16,635 nucleotides of DNA from an uncultured Lachnospiraceae bacterium (GTDB taxonomy: Bacteria; Bacillota; Clostridia; Lachnospirales; Lachnospiraceae). The notes beneath the pieces are model-generated. The model made no database searches. It was given only the letters and a program-made list of their open reading frames with translations, and was not told where the DNA came from. A program made the translations under genes and the position numbers. This document shows positions 13,795 to 16,635 of this stretch, one piece after another. Position 1 is the first letter of the stretch. Each line of letters begins with the position of its first letter. The stretch lies in NCBI GenBank assembly GCA_910583815.1, contig CAJTZB010000041.1, forward strand, positions 1-16,635, read 5' to 3'.

Positions 13795-16158
13795 ATGAGT
13801 GAAGAGCTTTTCAATATGCCCGTAATTGCCATCAAAGGACTGACGATGCTGCCGGGAATGCTGATTCACTTTGACATACATACGGAGTCCAGCGTAAAGG
13901 CAATCAGTGCTGCTATGGAAGAGAACCGGCAGGTATTTGTCGTGACCCAGCGTGATGCTTCCGTAGAGCATCCGGCGAAGGAAGACCTGTTCTCTATGGG
14001 AACTATCTCCCAGATTAAACAGATGATTAAAATGCCAGGCAATTTGGTACGTGTGCTTGCAATGGGGGTCAGGCGCGGACGTTTGGAGGAGATTACTTCA
14101 ACAGAGCCATACCCTTTGGCAGACATTGTTTTGCCGGAAGAGGTCAATGCAGAGGATTTGCCTGCATCCGAACAGCGTGCAATGCTGCGTGCAATGAAAG
14201 ATATTCTGGAGGTCTATGTTAGGGCAAACGACAAGCTTGGCAAGGACATTGTCAAGCAGCTGATGGCAGTAGATTCTGTAGATGCATTGATTAATCAGGT
14301 GGCGGTCAGCGTTCCGATGACGATTACGTCAAAACAGAAAATTTTAGAAGCCACGCATATTATGGATCGATTTGAAGCTATTGCTGTTATTTTAACGAGC
14401 GAAGTTGAAATACTGCGTATCAAAAAGGAACTGCAGGACAAGGTAAAAGGCAGAGTCGAAAAAAATCAAAAAGATTATATTATGCGAGAACAGCTTAAAG
14501 TCATTAAAGAAGAGCTGGGAGAAGGCAACAGCATAAGCGATGCAGAAGAGTTTATGGAGCGCCTTGGCAAGCTGACGGCTAATGAAGAAATCAAAGCACA
14601 GATTAAGAAAGAAATCGACCGTTTTCAGTCAGTCAGTGCAAGCCAGGCAGAGAGCGTAGTTGCAAGAGCTTATGTTGATACGCTTCTTTCTCTTCCTTGG
14701 GACAAAGCTTCCAAAGATAATCTGGATATTCGCCGTGCAGAGCGCATTTTAAAGAGAGACCATTATGGTCTGGAGAAGGTCAAAGAGCGTATCTTGGAAT
14801 TTTTGTCTGTTCGTGTTCTGAACAGCAAAGGTCAGGCTCCGGTAATTTGTCTTGTTGGACCGCCCGGTACAGGAAAAACATCAATTGCGCGTTCTATTGC
14901 AGCCGCGCTGCAAAAAGAATATGTCCGCATCTGCCTTGGAGGTGTCAGGGATGAGGCAGAAATCAGAGGACACAGGCGTACGTATATTGGAGCGATGCCA
15001 GGCAGGTTAATTCAGGGACTGAAAGCTGCAAAAGTAAAAAATCCTCTGATGCTGTTGGACGAAATTGATAAAGTCAGCAGCGACTATAAAGGAGACACTT
15101 CATCCGCGCTTCTGGAGGTGCTTGACACAGAGCAGAATAAGCATTTTGTGGACCATTATATAGAAATTCCGGTTGATTTGTCAGAAGTACTGTTTATTTG
15201 TACGGCTAATACAACGCAGACAATTCCTAAGCCTTTGCTTGACCGAATGGAAATTATAGAGGTCAACAGCTATACAGACAATGAAAAGCTGCATATTGCC
15301 AAAGAGCATCTGCTTGGCAAGCAATTGGAAAAGAATGGACTGACAAAGCAGCAGCTGAAAATCTCTTCCGGAGCAATGAAAGAGCTGATAAACGGCTATA
15401 CAAGAGAAGCAGGCGTGCGTTCTCTGGAGCGGAAAATCGGAGAACTCTGCCGGAAAACTGCAAAGGAATTGCTTACAGCAAGACAAGAGGGAAAAGAAGA
15501 GGAGTTTCAGAAAAAGATTACTGAAAAAAATCTTTCTGATTGCCTTGGAAAACGAAAATATCGAAATAAAAAGGCAAATGAGAAGGCAGAGGTTGGCATT
15601 GTGCGTGGACTTGCGTGGACAGAAGCAGGCGGCGATACGCTTCAGATAGAAGTGAATACGATGCCGGGAAAGGGAAACCTTGTGCTGACTGGACAGCTTG
15701 GCGATGTTATGAAAGAATCGGCACAGATTGCACTTAGTTTTGTACGCAGCAGAAGCGAAGAATTAAAAGCCGCTGCTGATTATTTTGAAAAACATGACTT
15801 GCATGTCCATGTGCCGGAAGGTGCAGTGCCAAAGGACGGCCCATCTGCCGGTATCACGATGGCGACCGCGATTTATTCGGCGGTATCCGGCATTCCGGTT
15901 TATGAAACTGTTGCCATGACCGGCGAAATTTCGCTTCGCGGCAGAGTGCTTCCGATTGGAGGTTTAAAGGAAAAGTTACTTGCAGCAAAGCAGGCGGGCA
16001 TAAAGAAAGTGCTTGTACCACAGGATAATGAAAGCGATGCGGCGGAGATTTCTTTAGAAATTTTAGATGGGCTGCAGCTTGTGTTTGTTTCCGAAATGGA
16101 CAAAGTGCTGCATGAAGCACTAAAGCAGACGAGCGGAAAGGAGCAGAAAAAAGAGTAA
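13795..16158 (+). CDS. lon: ATP-dependent protease Lon (LonA type)
   Basis: The protein has 787 residues with the three LonA parts: an N-terminal substrate-recognition domain (about 1-210) and coiled coil (to about 300), an AAA+ ATPase with Walker A GPPGTGKT (355-362), Walker B LMLLDEID (418-425) and the HRRTYIGAMPG loop, and a C-terminal protease with the Ser-Lys dyad. Ser684 is in KDGPSAG and Lys727 in GGLKEKLLAAK, 43 residues apart as in characterised Lon proteins. It degrades misfolded and regulatory proteins in the cytoplasm as a hexamer. The N-terminal domain is present, so this is LonA and not the membrane LonB. ATG 13795 follows AAAAGGAG and a second GGAG. Its stop overlaps the engB start (TAATG). 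The 220 bases upstream are structured and may carry its own promoter. Confidence 0.97.
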   Translation: MSEELFNMPVIAIKGLTMLPGMLIHFDIHTESSVKAISAAMEENRQVFVVTQRDASVEHPAKEDLFSMGTISQIKQMIKMPGNLVRVLAMGVRRGRLEEITSTEPYPLADIVLPEEVNAEDLPASEQRAMLRAMKDILEVYVRANDKLGKDIVKQLMAVDSVDALINQVAVSVPMTITSKQKILEATHIMDRFEAIAVILTSEVEILRIKKELQDKVKGRVEKNQKDYIMREQLKVIKEELGEGNSISDAEEFMERLGKLTANEEIKAQIKKEIDRFQSVSASQAESVVARAYVDTLLSLPWDKASKDNLDIRRAERILKRDHYGLEKVKERILEFLSVRVLNSKGQAPVICLVGPPGTGKTSIARSIAAALQKEYVRICLGGVRDEAEIRGHRRTYIGAMPGRLIQGLKAAKVKNPLMLLDEIDKVSSDYKGDTSSALLEVLDTEQNKHFVDHYIEIPVDLSEVLFICTANTTQTIPKPLLDRMEIIEVNSYTDNEKLHIAKEHLLGKQLEKNGLTKQQLKISSGAMKELINGYTREAGVRSLERKIGELCRKTAKELLTARQEGKEEEFQKKITEKNLSDCLGKRKYRNKKANEKAEVGIVRGLAWTEAGGDTLQIEVNTMPGKGNLVLTGQLGDVMKESAQIALSFVRSRSEELKAAADYFEKHDLHVHVPEGAVPKDGPSAGITMATAIYSAVSGIPVYETVAMTGEISLRGRVLPIGGLKEKLLAAKQAGIKKVLVPQDNESDAAEISLEILDGLQLVFVSEMDKVLHEALKQTSGKEQKKE

Positions 16159-16635
16159 TGAATGTAAATAGGGCATCCTTGGAAACAGTCTGTGGCATTA
16201 CGAGCCGGCTTCCGGAAAATAAGCTGCCGGAGTTTGCATTCGCAGGAAAGTCCAATGTCGGGAAATCCTCGCTTATTAACGCATTGATTAACCGGAAATC
16301 TTTGGCGCGCACTTCTTCCCAGCCAGGAAAGACACAGACTATCAATTTTTACAATATTGAAGAACAGCTTTATTTTGTGGACTTACCGGGCTATGGCTAT
16401 GCTAAAGTATCACAGGAATTAAAACAAAAATGGGGGAAAATGGTAGAACGCTATCTGAAGAGCTCTAAGCAGCTTAAACGGATTTTTCTTCTGATTGATA
16501 TTCGCCATGAACCGTCCGCAAATGACAAAACGATGTATGATTGGATTGTCTATCAAGGATTTGAACCGGTAATTATTGCAACAAAGCTGGATAAACTCAA
16601 ACGAAGCCAGGTAGCAAAGCAGGTTAAGGTACTGC
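16158..16635 (+). CDS. engB: Ribosome-biogenesis GTPase EngB/YsxC (3' end cut by window)
   Basis: The visible 159 codons give a TRAFAC GTPase of the EngB (YsxC/YihA) family, needed for late 50S subunit assembly. G1 is GKSNVGKSS (about 30-38), the switch region reads RTSSQPGKTQTINFY, G3 is DLPGYGYAKV and G4 is TKLDK. LPEFAFAGKSNVGKSSLIN matches the family start closely. The ATG at 16158 shares its A with the last base of the lon stop codon (TAATG), so translation is coupled; no strong separate ribosome site is seen. The lon-ysxC adjacency is also known in Bacillus. The protein usually has about 195-210 residues, so roughly 40-50 are missing beyond the window. Confidence 0.96.
   Translation, partial: MNVNRASLETVCGITSRLPENKLPEFAFAGKSNVGKSSLINALINRKSLARTSSQPGKTQTINFYNIEEQLYFVDLPGYGYAKVSQELKQKWGKMVERYLKSSKQLKRIFLLIDIRHEPSANDKTMYDWIVYQGFEPVIIATKLDKLKRSQVAKQVKVL

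Noticed and set aside
15854..16345. Minus-strand open frame (163 codons) across the lon-engB junction
   Set aside because: Antisense to two conserved genes, with no supporting signals.

Overview
The window reads as chromosome of a Gram-positive anaerobe of the Clostridia, most likely a Lachnospiraceae-type gut bacterium. This is an inference from moderate GC, strong AGGAGG-type ribosome sites, an AGCS-family symporter, a clostridial ECF sigma/anti-sigma pair and the order tig-clpP-clpX-lon-engB. No rRNA, tRNA, CRISPR array, transposase or integrase was seen. Both ends cut through genes: the 3' part of an ABC exporter at the left and the 5' part of the GTPase engB at the right.

Left part (1-4650). 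The ABC exporter ATPase ends at a strong terminator (653-696). An AT-rich accessory island follows: a good sigma-A-type promoter, a broken reading frame (798-1029) and, overlapping it by ATGA, a small membrane-anchored protein with an Ig-like fold (1026-1490), closed by a second terminator (1511-1556). Next are a transmembrane chemoreceptor (1872-3881) with its own promoter and terminator, and a DJ-1/PfpI protein (3968-4528).

Middle part (4651-7426, minus strand). An ECF sigma factor gene and an overlapping anti-sigma gene form an operon behind a candidate ECF-type, possibly self-recognised, promoter. The sigma gene carries a clear one-base frameshift between regions 2 and 4, so as written the system is broken. 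Upstream lies an AGCS sodium:amino-acid symporter with its own terminator.

Right part (7676-16635, plus strand). A six-helix membrane protein with a degenerate GGDEF domain (DGGNF in place of GGDEF) precedes glmM (peptidoglycan precursor synthesis). Then comes a protein quality-control cluster: trigger factor, ClpP and ClpX as a tight operon, a structured 220-base gap with a perfect 14-bp inverted repeat, then Lon and the ribosome-assembly GTPase EngB, whose start codon overlaps the Lon stop. These genes cover folding of nascent chains, ATP-dependent proteolysis and 50S assembly, and the order resembles the known Bacillus tig-clpX-lonB-lonA-ysxC cluster.

The housekeeping cluster is ordinary. 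The places worth a second look are the AT-rich island, the frameshifted sigma gene, the degenerate GGDEF protein, the clpX-lon gap, a near-identical 21-base element present in two intergenic regions, and a 16-17-base leader motif shared by the GGDEF gene and tig.
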